64,000 nucleotides of DNA, from assembly GCA_916613615.1 (NCBI GenBank), contig OU744730.1, positions 36,379,315 through 36,443,314 of the forward strand. Direction: 5' to 3'. This stretch comes from Steromphala cineraria. Its lineage: Eukaryota; Mollusca; Gastropoda; Trochida; Trochidae. Both the position numbers and the translations under genes were made by a program. The notes beneath the pieces were generated by a model. It made no database searches. It was not told the DNA's origin and was given only the letters and a program-made list of their open reading frames with translations. Positions 21,522 to 32,771 of this stretch are shown here, piece by piece (the first letter of the stretch is position 1; each line of letters begins with the position of its first letter).

Positions 21522-22644
21522 GTGAACAGAGCTATTCTCATTGTGCCACATTGGCCAACGCAAACATGGTTTCCAGATTTATTGTCTTGTTTCTCTTCCT
21601 GTCAGGTTGCCACATCACACAGATCTGCTAGTCCTGCCGCACAGCGGAGCACATCATCCACTGAAGAAGAAGCTGCTGCTTGCCGCCACTGTTGTCTCCG
21701 GAAGGCCCACGAGGACAGAGGGATTCCGGCAGGGATTGCTGAAGTCATCCTTGGGTCCTGGAGAAAAGGAACCAGAAAACAGTATAACCTCGCCTGGAAG
21801 AAATGGTATCTTTGGTGTTGTAAAAGGAAATCCGGTTCTTACGACTGAAGATAGAGTCTTAAGTTTTCTTTTTTCACTACATCGTGCTGGTAGGGCGTAT
21901 AGTACTATCAACACTTATAAAGCTATGTTAATAGAAACTTTGAAACTACTTGGAAATAAGTGGTGTCAACAGCTGGACATTATTCCGAGATTCATGAGAG
22001 GACTGCAGGCCGCAGTACCAGCTGCACCTAGATACAAGTTTACATGGGATGTGTCTTTAGTTCTTAATTATGTTGGAACCTTGTTCCCTCTGAATTCTTT
22101 ATCTCTAAAAATGTTGTCGTTCAAGTTAGTAACATTGATAGCACTTTCAATTGCCCCAAGGGCCCAAACTATTCATGCCCTCAGTCTAGAAAACATGTCT
22201 AGGAGAGCAGATGGTATTTATTTTTATTTTTCGGATATCCTTAAAACGTCAAAACAAGGACATTCTTACTGTGTGAAATTCGAACATTATCCAGAGGAAC
22301 CCTTATGTGTAATGCACACCTTGTTGCACTATGTGAGAGTGACGAAGAGCGTGCGCTCGTCGCAGAGACTGTTGCTGTCTTACAAGACATTAAAACCCGT
22401 TACAACCAGTACTATTGCTCGGTGGCTGCGAGAGGTCTTGTCCCTGAGCAGGATCGATACTAGCTTGTTTAAGGCTCACTCCTTTAGGGGGGCTGTGGCA
22501 TCTGCTGCAGTAAAGGGTGGTTGTTCTTTGAAAGATGTCCTAAAAACAGCAGATTGGACATCTGCGCAGAACTTTAAAAAGTTTTATTTCAGAGAGCTGG
22601 CAAACAAGACGTTTGTGGAAGCAGTACTAAGCGCTAATAAATAA
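21522..22644 (+). pseudogene. DIRS tyrosine recombinase (copy B)
   Basis: The C-terminal two thirds is one open frame ending at 22644. It has an N-terminal core-binding part (INTYKAMLIETLKLLG), SIAPRAQTIHAL with catalytic Arg I, KAHSFRGA with the His-x-x-Arg, ADWTSAQNF, and the nucleophile Tyr in FKKFYFREL. The first 95 residues of this frame are out of register. The family-like N-terminus (VPHWPTQTWFPDLL, then LGSWRKGTRKQYNLAWKKW) lies in the neighbouring frame, so at least two frameshifts, near 21605 and 21835, are present. The family inserts circular element DNA by strand exchange. Confidence 0.85.
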
Positions 22645-22679
22645 ATGAATCCTGAAATATGATTTTGTCTTCTTTTAAG

Positions 22680-22797
22680 ATGCTAGGTATATATGCACAG
22701 CCGAAGGCTCAATGGAAAATAATGGCCCCCCATCCAAGATTCATTGCCGGATGGGGGTCATTATTGGAATTGGCCTGAGGCCAAGCATATATATCTA
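22680..22797 (+). repeat. DIRS copy B internal complementary region
   Basis: 22680-22722 is the complement of the outermost left terminus. 22723-22797 is the complement of the outermost right terminus (CCCCATCCAAGATTCATTGC and onward). The two pieces abut, so this region records the circle junction of left end plus right end. This is the template arrangement expected for DIRS replication. Confidence 0.85.
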
Positions 22798-22884
22798 CCC
22801 ATCCCAATGGATTCTCTGGTTCTTCGAAAGCCCGCCCAAAGATTGATTGAGGACCAAAATCATATTAGTCTGCAAAGTATGATG

Positions 22885-23070
22885 ATAGTGGGGCATCCTT
22901 CCGGATGCGTGCTCACACAGACAGGGGTCACATGACTGTCATGTGACAGTTAATTCTTTAAATAGCGTAGATCGAGGAACGAAAGGAAACATGCTAGGTA
23001 TATATGCTGGGCCTCAGGCCAATTCCAATAATGACCCCCATCCGGCAATGAATCTTGGATGGGGGGCCAT
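22885..23070 (+). repeat. DIRS copy B, right inverted terminal repeat
   Basis: Inverted partner of 17684-17835 up to about 23010. The last 60 bp is unique to this end and mirrored in the internal complementary region. The element ends about GGGGGGCCATT near 23070. Confidence 0.8.
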
Positions 23071-23163
23071 TTTCCTTAGTTTGATGAGTCCTTCACCATG
23101 GACGAAACTGGTCACTCACAAGGCAACCACCAGCTAATCTTCCAAAGTGCAGCAACACCCCCT

Positions 23164-23207
23164 CACCCCCCCCCCCCCCCCCCCCTCCCCCCTCCCCCTG
23201 TCTTCTG
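23164..23207. repeat. Poly-C tract upstream of BEACH exon
   Basis: A run of C broken only by a few T, about 70 bp before the splice acceptor of the exon at 23277. Such runs are length-unstable and hard to assemble. The transcript strand would be C-rich. Confidence 0.9.
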
Positions 23208-23221
23208 CACTTATCTTGTGA

Positions 23222-23452
<231 letters not shown>

Positions 23453-23589
23453 TAATAATTTGTTTCTTGAGCAAAGCCCCAAAACGATATATTACACCTT
23501 GTTAAGATTATTTACGTTTCTAGTATTGTTCGGGTAAAGATCAAAGGCGCCTCCCACCCTTTATTCAGCAATAAAGTATAGTTTTTGAG

Positions 23590-23642
23590 TGACGTCACGC
23601 AACAATGGCTCATGACGTCAATAACAATCGGCTATGACGTCA
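23590..23642. promoter_or_regulatory. Cluster of three TGACGTCA palindromes
   Basis: Perfect CRE octamers at 23590, 23613 and 23635, spaced 23 and 22 bp, alternate with ACAATSG motifs. Similar clusters occur at 44072-44140 and, weaker, at 29230-29272. CREB/ATF proteins bind such octamers. Function here is inference; shared spacer text suggests a dispersed repeat. Confidence 0.5.
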
Positions 23643-23856
23643 CTGGTCCTGGCCCCGATTGAGGACTTTCAATTTGCGGGCGAATGTGATTTACAAAATA
23701 TGTTATTTTGGAGTAGAAATAGCTTTAGCGAGTTCAAATTGACATACTAGAAAAGAAATAGAGTTCGGCCTCATGCTTTAACTATAATAGTTCAGGGCAA
23801 AACAATACTTTATTGCAAAACACATGATGGTTAGGGCCACTCTATTTCTTAAGTAT

Positions 23857-25044
23857 AAGTTGTCTACCGAGGTGGTGTATTCTGGTATATTACCTTATTC
23901 TCACGTGTATAAGTTGTCTACCGAGGTGGTGTATTCTGGTATATTACCGTTTCCTCACGTGTGTAAGTTGTCTACCGAGGTGGTGTATTCTGGTATATTA
24001 CCGTTTCCTCACGTGTATAAGTTGTCTACCGAGGTGGTGTATTCTGGTATATTATCGTTTCCTCACGTGTATAAATTGTCTACCTAGGTGGTGTATTCTG
24101 GTATATTACTGTTTCCTCACGTGTATAAATTGTCTACCGAGGTGGTGTATTCTGGTATATTACTGTTTCCTCATGTGTATAAGTTGTCTACCGAGGTGGT
24201 GTATTCTGGTATATTACTGTTTCCTCACGTGTATAAGTTGTCTACCGAGGTGGTGTATTCTGGTATATTACTGTTTCCTCACATGTATAAGTTGTCTACC
24301 GAGGTGGTGTATTCTGGTATATTACTGTTTCCTCACGTGTATAAGTTGTCTACCGAGTTGGTGTATTCTGGTATATTACTGTTTCCTCACGTGTGTAAGT
24401 TGTCTACCGAGGTGGTGTATTCTGGTATATTACTGTTTCCTCAGGTGTGTAAGTTGTCTACCGAGGTGGTGTATTCTGGTATATTACTGTTTCCTCACGT
24501 GTGTAAGTTGTCTACAGAGGTGGTGTTTTCTGGTATATTACCGTTTCCTCACGTGTATAAGTTGTCTACCGAGGTGGTGTATTCTGGTATATTACCGTTT
24601 CCTCACGTGTATAAGTTGTCTACCGAGGTGGTGTATTCTGGTATATTACTGTTTCCTCACGTGTATAAGTTGTCTACCGAGGTGGTGTATTCTGGTATAT
24701 TACTGTTTCCTCATGTGTATAAGTTGTCTACCGAGGTGGTGTATTCTGGTATATTACTGTTTCCTCACGTGTATAAGTTGTCTACCGAGGTGGTGTGTTC
24801 TGGTATATTACTGTTTCCTCACGTGTATAAGTTGTCTACCGAGGTGGTGTTTTCTGGTATATTACCGTATCCTCACGTGTATAAGTTGTCTACCGAGGTG
24901 GTGTATTCTGGTATATTACTGTTTCCTCACGTGTATAAGTTGTCTACCGAGGTGGTGTGTTCTGGTATATTATCGTTTCCTCACGTGTATAAGTTGTCTA
25001 CTGAGGTGGTGTATTCTGGTATATTATCGTATCCTTATGGGTAT
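23857..25044 (+). repeat. 54-bp minisatellite, 22 copies, open in two frames
   Basis: There are twenty-two copies of exactly 54 bp with no insertions or deletions and only scattered substitutions. In one frame each reads as the 18-mer KLSTEVVYSGILLFPHVY, with variants; the frame is broken once by a TAG in copy 5 (near 24085). The +2 frame is also open, so openness follows from the unit lacking stops in these frames. The absence of a splice context, signal peptide or family match argues for a satellite. No element end is seen at 23857; at the right it abuts the 3' part of a pearl-like element. Confidence 0.9.
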
Positions 25045-25081
25045 AAGACCATACACCAGTAAAAAACCATCCCCCTTCGTT

Positions 25082-25425
25082 CAGTGTTGATCAGTTTTGA
25101 ATTTCTTTTGGAAAAATGACTTACAAAGTGACTGAACAAAAATAAATTTGTCCTCAGTACATCTTGTAGAATATTCATGATAACTACCTCAAATTTGAAA
25201 CAAAGATCAACCATTATCCATAGATGTACCCTTTTAATTGTAAAACCTATTAATGAATTTAGTATTGGGGTTTCAGTGGAAAGAAGACTTACACAATGAT
25301 GTACTGTATACTCAACTATCATACAACTTTAACCAATATTATTCAAATTTTACGATTTGAAATTCTTTGAACAAAGTGGGGAGCGGGGGTATGTGAGCTC
25401 TGCTCGCTTCTTCACTTGTTCGATC
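25082..25425 (+). mobile_element. 3' end of a TACCCCCGCC-family pearl-like element
   Basis: Close match to 16440-16790, including AATATTCATGATAACTACCT, GAGCGGGG and the GAGCTCTGCTCGC hairpin, ending ACTTGT. The 5' part is missing, or has been replaced by the 54-bp array. Confidence 0.75.
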
Positions 25426-26272
25426 TTTTTCAAAGACGTACATACTGAAGAATTTTAACTGCTTCATTTTCAAAAGTTGTCGCTTATTTATTTAAAATCT
25501 TAGATAGATACATTTCCTCCTCGGATTGCAAAAACATATACATAATGCTCAATCAATTGACTTTGACATAATTAGGATGGGGAAATATCAATGTTTTGTA
25601 TTTAATATGTGTATTATTATGAAATAAAATGGTTGTTACTGTTATTATTAATGCATGATAAAAATATTGTTTCTTTCCTTCCTAGTCAACTTTGTGACTT
25701 TTTTTGTTAAATGTTGTTCACTTTGAAGAATTGTGAATTGTGATCAGTAAACAAACAATATGATTTGACAGAACATTCAAAATTGTTTGAAAGAATATTG
25801 TACTTTCATTAAGTACAAATTATATTTTAGCAACACGCAACTGCTTACATCTGTTACTCATTCCTTTTGTTTTCTATTTAAATAGATTAGCCTATATATG
25901 ATTTGACATGCGTCACAAATTATAACTTAGTCATGTTAATGTATATGAGTGGTAAATATGACAATAAGCTCTTTTATGCTTGTTTGCCAATTTGTTAACA
26001 TACTATTTCATGAATAATGTTTAAGTGTTTGAATCAAAAATTTTGTATTTGAATTTGAAAATCGTAATCTTTACGACAATTAGCGGGAATTCAATTTTAT
26101 TTTTCGATACATTCTGATAAAACAGTATGATGTTTACGTTCTCCGGTCCTGGGTCCTCCGAGATAAGGAAACTTTGATGAATTAAACAAGTTATTCAGAA
26201 CTCAACTGGGTGCATTTAAAACATTTTTTGTCTATGCTTAACACTGATGTCAAGTCGCAATACTCTCCTTTA
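25426..26272. other. No gene
   Basis: AT-rich intronic sequence without recognisable content. Confidence 0.4.
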
Positions 26273-26620
26273 TTATCCCACCGGTATGTAATACCGTCGG
26301 ATATAGTCATCACCCTGTCCGTCTGTATGTCCGTCCGTCCGTCCGTCCATCCGTAATCATTTCGTTTCTGGAGCAGAACTCAAAAAACGGTCCACATATC
26401 TTTCTGAAACTTTACATGTGTATTGCCCACCTACTGAAGTAGTGCCTTTTGATATTTTCACATTTCTGAAAATTTTATTTTTTATTATTTCCATGGAAAC
26501 GGCTCATATATATTAGCTTATACTATTATGAACCTTGCTTGAAAAATTTACAATTATCTTTCAAAGGTTTACATCTTACGATCATGTGGAACCGGTGGGA
26601 TATGTCATCTTCTGTTAACT
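26273..26620 (+). mobile_element. Short pearl-like element (CCACCGG family)
   Basis: The 5' hairpin CACCGGTATG...CGTCGG is followed by a (GTCY)n tract at 26318-26350. A single unit then has CGTTTCTGGAGCAGAACTC, GTGCCTTTTG and TTTCCATGGAAAC. The right end repeats the inverted stem (ACCGGTGGGATATG). The exact 3' terminus is unclear. Confidence 0.65.
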
Positions 26621-26797
26621 TTTGTTATGTGTTCACCAAAGTGCATCGGATTGAGTAATGCGCTTGTACCGCAAGTAGTGGCAAGTTGCGCAAAGCAAAC
26701 ATCGCGGAGTAGCACGCTAATTGAGATTGCCGACTCGATGTGACCTAATTAATTCTCGCTTTCCATTGTTTTCTTCAGCCACCCAGAGTACCTTTAA

Positions 26798-27154
26798 AGG
26801 GGCAGTAACACATTTTAGGGGGAATATATGGTGTTATCAGGAAAATGAAAATAAGTTATTCCAATAGAAAGATAATGTCTTTAAATTAAATGAAGCAGTA
26901 ATAAATAAGATATATAATGTAAAGGTCAGTCATGCGATTCCCTTTTCATGATAAAATATATTAAACGTTTTCACACAAAAATGGGTACCAATGGACTTTA
27001 GGTGAATATTCATAATTTGCTATGACTAGGGGTGATTTGGTTTGTGTAATGAGATATTTTACACTATTGATATAATACATTTAGCTGTAACATACATTTG
27101 TCAGTGAAAAATTAAAACTACATTTTTTTTTTCAAAATACATGCTACTGGCCCT
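26798..27154. mobile_element. TTAA-type MITE, 357 bp, sister of 11213-11568
   Basis: It begins AGGGGCAGTAACACATTTTAG and ends with the near complement (TACATGCTACTGGCCCT). TTAA precedes it at 26794-26797; the right-hand TTAA has mutated to a T-run. It aligns along its whole length with the 11.2-kb copy. Confidence 0.85.
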
Positions 27155-27817
27155 TTTTACAATGATAAGTATTTCTTAGCACCGTTGAAAGCTTAAATGA
27201 GTGTAAATTGGCAAATTGGAAGAAACAGATGCAATATTGATTTTGATTCTGAAAAACTTTTAAAAAATCGATCGTTTGATGTTTACTTTTGCCGACAAAG
27301 TCTTATTATCTCTATAGTTTTATGGCGAAGAAAATTTTTATTTTGGAACTTCAAAGAGTACTAGGATATTATTTTCCGAACAGAATGTTATAACACTTGA
27401 GTTTTTTAAAAGTAATTTAAAACGAACTTTGCCACATTCAACAAGATAGGTAAATTTGCTGTTAGTAAGAAAAACATGCACCTGCACCTAGCTTTTCTTA
27501 TTGAAAATACGTTAGATATTTTTAATTCGTCACTTCTTGATAACGGAAAACTTTATCCTTATAATTATTTCAGAAAGGCTATTGATTTGTGATTCGGAAA
27601 ATATAAACTTTGTCAACATTTACGGAACTTCGTCACACATGTTTGTCGTTTGTATGTCAACGGGTCAAATTTCAATGACGTGTCAATAAGTAATTAAAGT
27701 GTAGGTCGCATTTCCGGCAGAAGCTTAATGGGTGCAGTGAAATCATCAACCAAATAGCTATGGGTAGATAATTGGAACAATGGGTTAACCGGAAGACAAT
27801 ACTATCAAATTCAGTCT

Positions 27818-28145
27818 AAACCAAGCAATGTTCATTACACAAATGTTAATCGCAGGGATCAAGTCCTTCTCAGCCGGATAAAGTTAAATCACTATCCTTG
27901 CTAAAGCTTTCTGCACAAATTCAATCATGCCACCAGTGCTGCTTGCCTACTGTGTGACTCAGGGGAGGAAACCATCCACCATATCATCTTTTAATTGTCA
28001 AGAACTTGAAGATGCAAGGACATTTGACACTATAGTGTTCCCCTGTCTGAACTTCTGACAAATCAAAACACCTCATGGAAATATATTGTGGACCTATTCA
28101 CAGAGAGGGAAAAGAGGATACGAGCCAGAGGGAAAACTGGCTGAT
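27818..28145 (+). pseudogene. LINE C-terminal fragment with zinc-binding motif
   Basis: Read across stops, the plus strand gives VNRRDQVLLSRIKLNHY, then HATSAACLLCDSGEETIHHI and CQELEDAR. This is the C-terminal CxxC...H...H/C region found after RT in many APE-type LINEs. The RT itself is absent. It ends about 28145 near RIRARGKTG then stop. It is an isolated fragment. Confidence 0.75.
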
Positions 28146-28571
28146 GCACAAACCTACTCAATAGTAATAATATACACGTAAACGGTAATACATGTATAAC
28201 CAAGGTCATGGGACATACACACAGTTCACTTTTCACATCAAAGTATCAAAGTATCATATATCACTGTCATATCTTGATAGCTATTAAATAAGTTATTGAA
28301 TTTAATTTTCGTATTGTTTTCTAAACACAACACAATTGTTATTTAATTTTAACAAACGTAACCAGATAATGGCAAATGCAATTTACTCGGTGAACCTTAT
28401 CTCCTGAACACGCCAGTGGTCGCTTAAGTGTAAAAGACAAGTAGGTCGGAATGTCAAAACATTAAGTTTTAATAAACAGTTTAAGTTACAATACACATCA
28501 GATTCTAGAGAGGGACGATTGATAAGATGATTAGATGATTGCACAAAACTACATTACAGTTATGCAATAAA

Positions 28572-28743
28572 TATATAGAACGACATTATACTCATACGTG
28601 TGCATTTGGGTCGTTTGTATTGAACGAGCAGATGTCATGGACGCGGGGGAACAATGAGTTCAAAGAACGAGTTGTTCCTCCGCGTCCATGACATCTTCGA
28701 GTTCAATACAAACGACCCAAATGCACACGTATGACGTTCTGTA
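28572..28743. repeat. Long hairpin, arms about 70 bp
   Basis: 28572-28654 is complementary to 28671-28743. Core arms carry GTGTGCATTTGGGTCGTTTG and its complement, plus GATGTCATGGACGCG. The loop is about 16 bp. Probably a foldback MITE. Confidence 0.85.
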
Positions 28744-28833
28744 TTTATTATATACTCTCTTAAACCTTTTTACAAGTAGTTTTTTAATTTCTTAAAATAT
28801 CTGAGAAGACGTACTGCGCATGTATACATAATG

Positions 28834-29171
28834 CGAACAAGGCGATGACCCAGAACACGCTCGACTCGATACCTCAATTATCTTTTTATTTTCTCAATAT
28901 TCTGCGTGGTTAAACGAAAAGGATATTTTTTTCAACTGTGAAAACAAAATAACGTGATAAAAGTAATTCCATAGCCATTATTTATATAGTCCTGAATATG
29001 AACGAACAAGGCGATGACCCAGAACACGCTCGACTCGATACCTCAATTATCTTTTTATTTTCTCAATATTCTGCGTAGTTAAACGAAAAGGATATTTTTT
29101 TCAACTGTGAAAACAAAATAACGTGATAAAAGTAATTCCATAGCCATTATTTATATAGTCCTGAATATGAA
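28834..29171 (+). repeat. Exact tandem duplication, 169-bp unit x 2
   Basis: 28834-29002 and 29003-29171 are almost identical; one difference is GCGTGGTT against GCGTAGTT. It is either a very recent tandem duplication or an assembly artefact. No gene. Confidence 0.9.
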
Positions 29172-29939
29172 AAACGTAAAGGTCAGGGTAACGAGCGACG
29201 GGCTTCATTCAAATGCGACACCATGGAAATGACGTCATTATTGTTGTCGGCTATGACATCATAATGACGAGTATCGCTAGAGATGCTCTCGAAATTTGGT
29301 TCAGGATTTCATTTTTCAAAGTGTTTTGCAGTTTTTTTACTAATGATAACTCTAGTTTCTCACTATTTTATTCTTTGATGTAATATTAAAAAGTATGTTT
29401 TTACCAATGCATTGAGATACATTAATTTGGTGTTTTAACTAGAAAAATGATTGTTACTTGCGGAAAATTTCGAGTATTGCCGAAGCTTAAAAAAGGAAAA
29501 CAAGGAAAACCGTCAGGCGTGCAATACGGATTCTGGAGTGCAATTCGGAATTTGAAGACGTATTCCGTATTGCACCCTTGTATCACTATCCTAAGGTTAC
29601 ATGAGTATATAATAAATACACATCCCCCATATCTAAAAACTTTCTAGTGCGCATCTAGTGAAATTTTCTAGATACATTCTAGAAAATTCTAGTGTGTATC
29701 ACGAAATTTTGAGTTTTTTTCTTCTTTTTTTTCGAATATTCAAACAATTTTTATCTTTTTTGAAATCTACACATTTACTTACTATACTCTGAAATTTATA
29801 ACTTGTTAACATTGATAGAAAGAGAGATATCTGATATGAAAGTTTAGGTCATCCTCGTTTTAACGCCCCTCTATTCAATGCACACGCCCCGTGAGTTCTA
29901 TATAAAGCACATACCTCAGCACTGATAGGCCAATTGGAT
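29172..29939. other. No gene
   Basis: Contains one TGACGTCA (29230) with a degenerate copy at 29254. Nothing else is recognised. Confidence 0.4.
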
Positions 29940-30031
29940 GTCATATCAACAGGAACAAAGTCTATCCCAACAACAAGCCGTGGGTTTCCAAAGATCTTAA
30001 ACATCTACTTAATCTGAAAAAGATTGCTTTT

Positions 30032-31717
30032 ATGAACAATGATGCCGGCAGATTGCGTGAACTAGAGAAAGATGTTAAGATTCAAATAAGGCGAAACAAA
30101 GACTCGTTTAAATCCAAACTGGAAAATAAGTTGCACCAAGGAGACATGCGCAGTGCATGGCAACATATTCACACAATCACTGGATCTGGTAAACGTAGAA
30201 AGGCCATTGAAGTTCCTGATGAAGTACATTATGCGGAGGAGTTGAATACCTTTTATTGTCGGTTCGACAACTTTGACTGTTCCGAGGACTTGAGTGACGT
30301 CATGGATACTATCCCGTCAACAGACGAATACACTACAATATCTGAAGAGGAAGTGCGTGTCGTCTTCCAGCGTCTTAATGCACGGAAATCTCCGGGGCCA
30401 GATAATATAAGCGGTAAGATCCTCAAGGAATGTGCCTCAGAACTCTCGTATGTATTCTCGAGACTATTCGAAAGATCCCTCAACACTCATAATATCCCTA
30501 CAATATGGAAACTCTCCAAGATTACTCCGGTACCCAAATCCCCTAAACCAACAGAGTTAAATGATTACCGTCCTGTGGCCCTGACGTCCATTCTCATGAA
30601 ATGCTTCGAAAGAATTGTATTGTCTCGTCTGCTTCAAGATGTGAGAGACATCCTAGACCCACATCAATTTGCATATCGAGCTAGACGTGGAGTAGAGGAC
30701 GCAACGGCAACGCTACTGAACGCTGTGTACAAGCATATTGACACGCCTAAGTCGTATGCTCGTGTTCTGTTCCTAGACTTCAGCTCTGCATTCAACACTA
30801 TACAGCCCCACCTCTTGATACAGAAACTGTGTAATATGGACGTAAACCGAAATGTTATTCTTTGGATAAAGGACTTTCTCATCAATAGAACCCAGTGTGT
30901 AACAGTATATGGAACCGTTTCATCCCTGAAAACCATTAGTACCGGCGCACCACAAGGCTGTGTGTTATCCCCAGTTTTATTTACACTCTACACTAACGAC
31001 TGTAGAACTGAGAATGGTACGTTGCTTGTTAAATTTGCTGACGATGCTGCTATAGCGGGTCTAATTACCAACTGTGATGAGACATTTTATCGGAGTGCAA
31101 TATCTAACTTCACCAACTGGTGTGATGACAACTTTCTATCTCTGAACACTAAAAAGACAAAGGAAATTATTATAGACTTTCGCACTAAACATAAGGATCT
31201 ATCACCTGTGACAATTCATGACTGTGACATAGAACGTGTACAAGATTATAAATACCTTGGGACTGTAATAGACGACAAACTGAACTGGAATAAAAATACG
31301 GACAGAATATATGCCAAGTGTCAGCAACGTCTTTACTTTCTGAGAAAACTCAGATCTTTTAATGTTAACACCTCAACACTTGTTCTATTTTATAAAACCT
31401 TTATCCAAAGCATCCTCTGTTTTTCCATTGAAATTTGGTCGGGATCTCTCACTTTAAAACAAAAAAATGAACTTTCAAAAATAATACATCAAGCTGGCAA
31501 AATTTTGGGTACAGTTTTTGAGGATATCACATCTTTAGGTCAGCGGCAAGTGAAAAATCTAGCTTTCAAAATTACTTCAGACTCCAGCCACATCCTACAT
31601 AACGAATATGAACTTCTACCTTCAGGCCGCCGCTATCGAACTCCTCGTCTGAGGACAAAGAGAGCTACCGACTCATTTATACCTTCCAGTATTGTTATTT
31701 TAAATAATCTTAAATAG
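30032..31717 (+). CDS. LINE reverse transcriptase, partial ORF2, 561+ aa
   Basis: The frame is open without stops; the true start lay upstream in the lost part. RT motifs in order are ARKSPGPDNISG, WKLSKITPVPK, NDYRPVALTS, FLDFSSAFNT (first catalytic Asp), STGAPQGCVLSP, KFADDAA (FADD form of YxDD) and YKYLGTVID. The C-terminus ends LLPSGRRYRTPRLRT...FIPSS, typical of the CR1/Rex1 side of the LINE tree. The lack of stops in more than 1.7 kb suggests a young insertion. A functional element would reverse-transcribe its own RNA at nicked DNA. Confidence 0.85.
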   Translation: MNNDAGRLRELEKDVKIQIRRNKDSFKSKLENKLHQGDMRSAWQHIHTITGSGKRRKAIEVPDEVHYAEELNTFYCRFDNFDCSEDLSDVMDTIPSTDEYTTISEEEVRVVFQRLNARKSPGPDNISGKILKECASELSYVFSRLFERSLNTHNIPTIWKLSKITPVPKSPKPTELNDYRPVALTSILMKCFERIVLSRLLQDVRDILDPHQFAYRARRGVEDATATLLNAVYKHIDTPKSYARVLFLDFSSAFNTIQPHLLIQKLCNMDVNRNVILWIKDFLINRTQCVTVYGTVSSLKTISTGAPQGCVLSPVLFTLYTNDCRTENGTLLVKFADDAAIAGLITNCDETFYRSAISNFTNWCDDNFLSLNTKKTKEIIIDFRTKHKDLSPVTIHDCDIERVQDYKYLGTVIDDKLNWNKNTDRIYAKCQQRLYFLRKLRSFNVNTSTLVLFYKTFIQSILCFSIEIWSGSLTLKQKNELSKIIHQAGKILGTVFEDITSLGQRQVKNLAFKITSDSSHILHNEYELLPSGRRYRTPRLRTKRATDSFIPSSIVILNNLK

Positions 31718-31865
31718 TTCTTACTTTGTTAGCTTCTCTGTTAATACTCACTGATATACATATATAACATATTTTTAGTACTTTTATTGTATTAAGTATA
31801 AATTGTTATTGCTAACTTTTTTAATGAATCGATACATTCCTTTAATCAATGTCCATGTTACCATT

Positions 31866-32080
31866 CAGGGGTTAAAAAATCAGTAAGTCCCAGGTCACTG
31901 ACTTACCAAAATTCACCTTTGACTCACCCAAAAAATCACCAAAAAGTCAATGACTTGTCTCTGTATGAAAAAAATTAACTACAAAATAACTTTGACTTTC
32001 TTTATGAGCTCTGTGACTTGGTGCAAAAACCTGCCGTAAGTCGATGACTTACTGAAAATGTAAAGAATTTTTAACCCCTG
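31866..32080. mobile_element. 215-bp MITE in LINE 3' UTR
   Basis: It begins CAGGGGTTAAAAA and ends TTTTTAACCCCTG (13-bp perfect inverted repeats). The interior contains GTAAGTC / GACTTAC motifs. The CAGGGG ends resemble hAT elements, but an adjacent 8-bp duplication is not evident. GTCCATGTTA occurs close to both sides. Confidence 0.75.
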
Positions 32081-32474
32081 AGTCCATGTTATTTTAAACA
32101 ATATTAAGCAAATGTTATTTTCATCTTAATGTCACAGTTATCTTATCATTAACCATTTTTAAATCATATCTTCATTCCTTTTAGCATTTTATATTGCTAA
32201 TGTCCATTTTATCACACTTATTACCATATCTTATCACTATTGTTGTCATTTTCATTTATATATTTTAGCAATCTCTCTCATTTAATTCGATGATAACGTT
32301 CATTGTGATTTGTGAATGATTGTGGAATGGTGTGATTGGATATGTTGTGTGCGAGTACATGTATTGTTTATTCATTAATTTTATTTATCTTACCATCATG
32401 TCATTGAGCATTCTTCATCACAAAACAAATTCCTGTCATGGGCAATAAAGTATTATTATTATTATTATTATTAA

Positions 32475-32771
32475 CACTATCTACCACTTCAATGTTTTAG
32501 TTTAAGCTATTAAATAGCATTTAAGTAAACATATTCAATACCAATGTAACATTGATATTGCTTATAAATATGTCTGCGATCTTATGAAATGGAGTAATTA
32601 ACAATAAGATAATAATCTTTACCATTGGAACACATTATTAATATTTCCTTCCAGTTGTAATATGACAGATATAAAAGTTACTTGAAAATATGATAAGGTA
32701 ATTCTTTACTATTCAGTGTATAAAGTATTGACCTTTTAGTTAGGTAGGTTTTATTCATGAAAAGTTATATG
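32475..32771. other. No gene
   Basis: AT-rich, nothing recognised. Confidence 0.4.

Larger units (their letters stand above)
17684..23070 (+). mobile_element. DIRS-type tyrosine-recombinase retrotransposon, copy B (structurally complete, coding decayed)
   Basis: All DIRS hallmarks are present in order: left inverted terminal repeat (17684-17835), gag-like ORF, RT-RNase H, tyrosine recombinase, internal complementary region (22680-22797) and right inverted repeat (22885-23070). DIRS elements copy themselves through a circular DNA. The internal region templates joining of the two ends, and the recombinase inserts the circle without target duplication. An 867-bp element interrupts it between gag and RT. 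Frameshifts in RT and recombinase show that it is dead. It ends about 200 bp before the BEACH exon at 23277. Confidence 0.9.
29940..32474 (+). mobile_element. 5'-truncated APE-type LINE with (TTA)n tail
   Basis: Homology starts near 29945 with VYPNNKPWVSKDLKHLL, the pre-RT linker of CR1/Rex/L2-like LINEs. The endonuclease domain is absent, as expected from 5' truncation during target-primed reverse transcription. The RT frame (30032-31717) is intact. The 3' UTR ends GGGCAATAAAG followed by (TAT)n at 32449-32474. A 215-bp MITE interrupts the 3' UTR. Confidence 0.85.

Noticed and set aside
24088..25062. A 324-residue repetitive protein gene
   Set aside because: The frame exists because the 54-bp unit has no stop in two frames. 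There is an in-frame TAG in copy 5, no splice context and no family match, and it lies in an intron.
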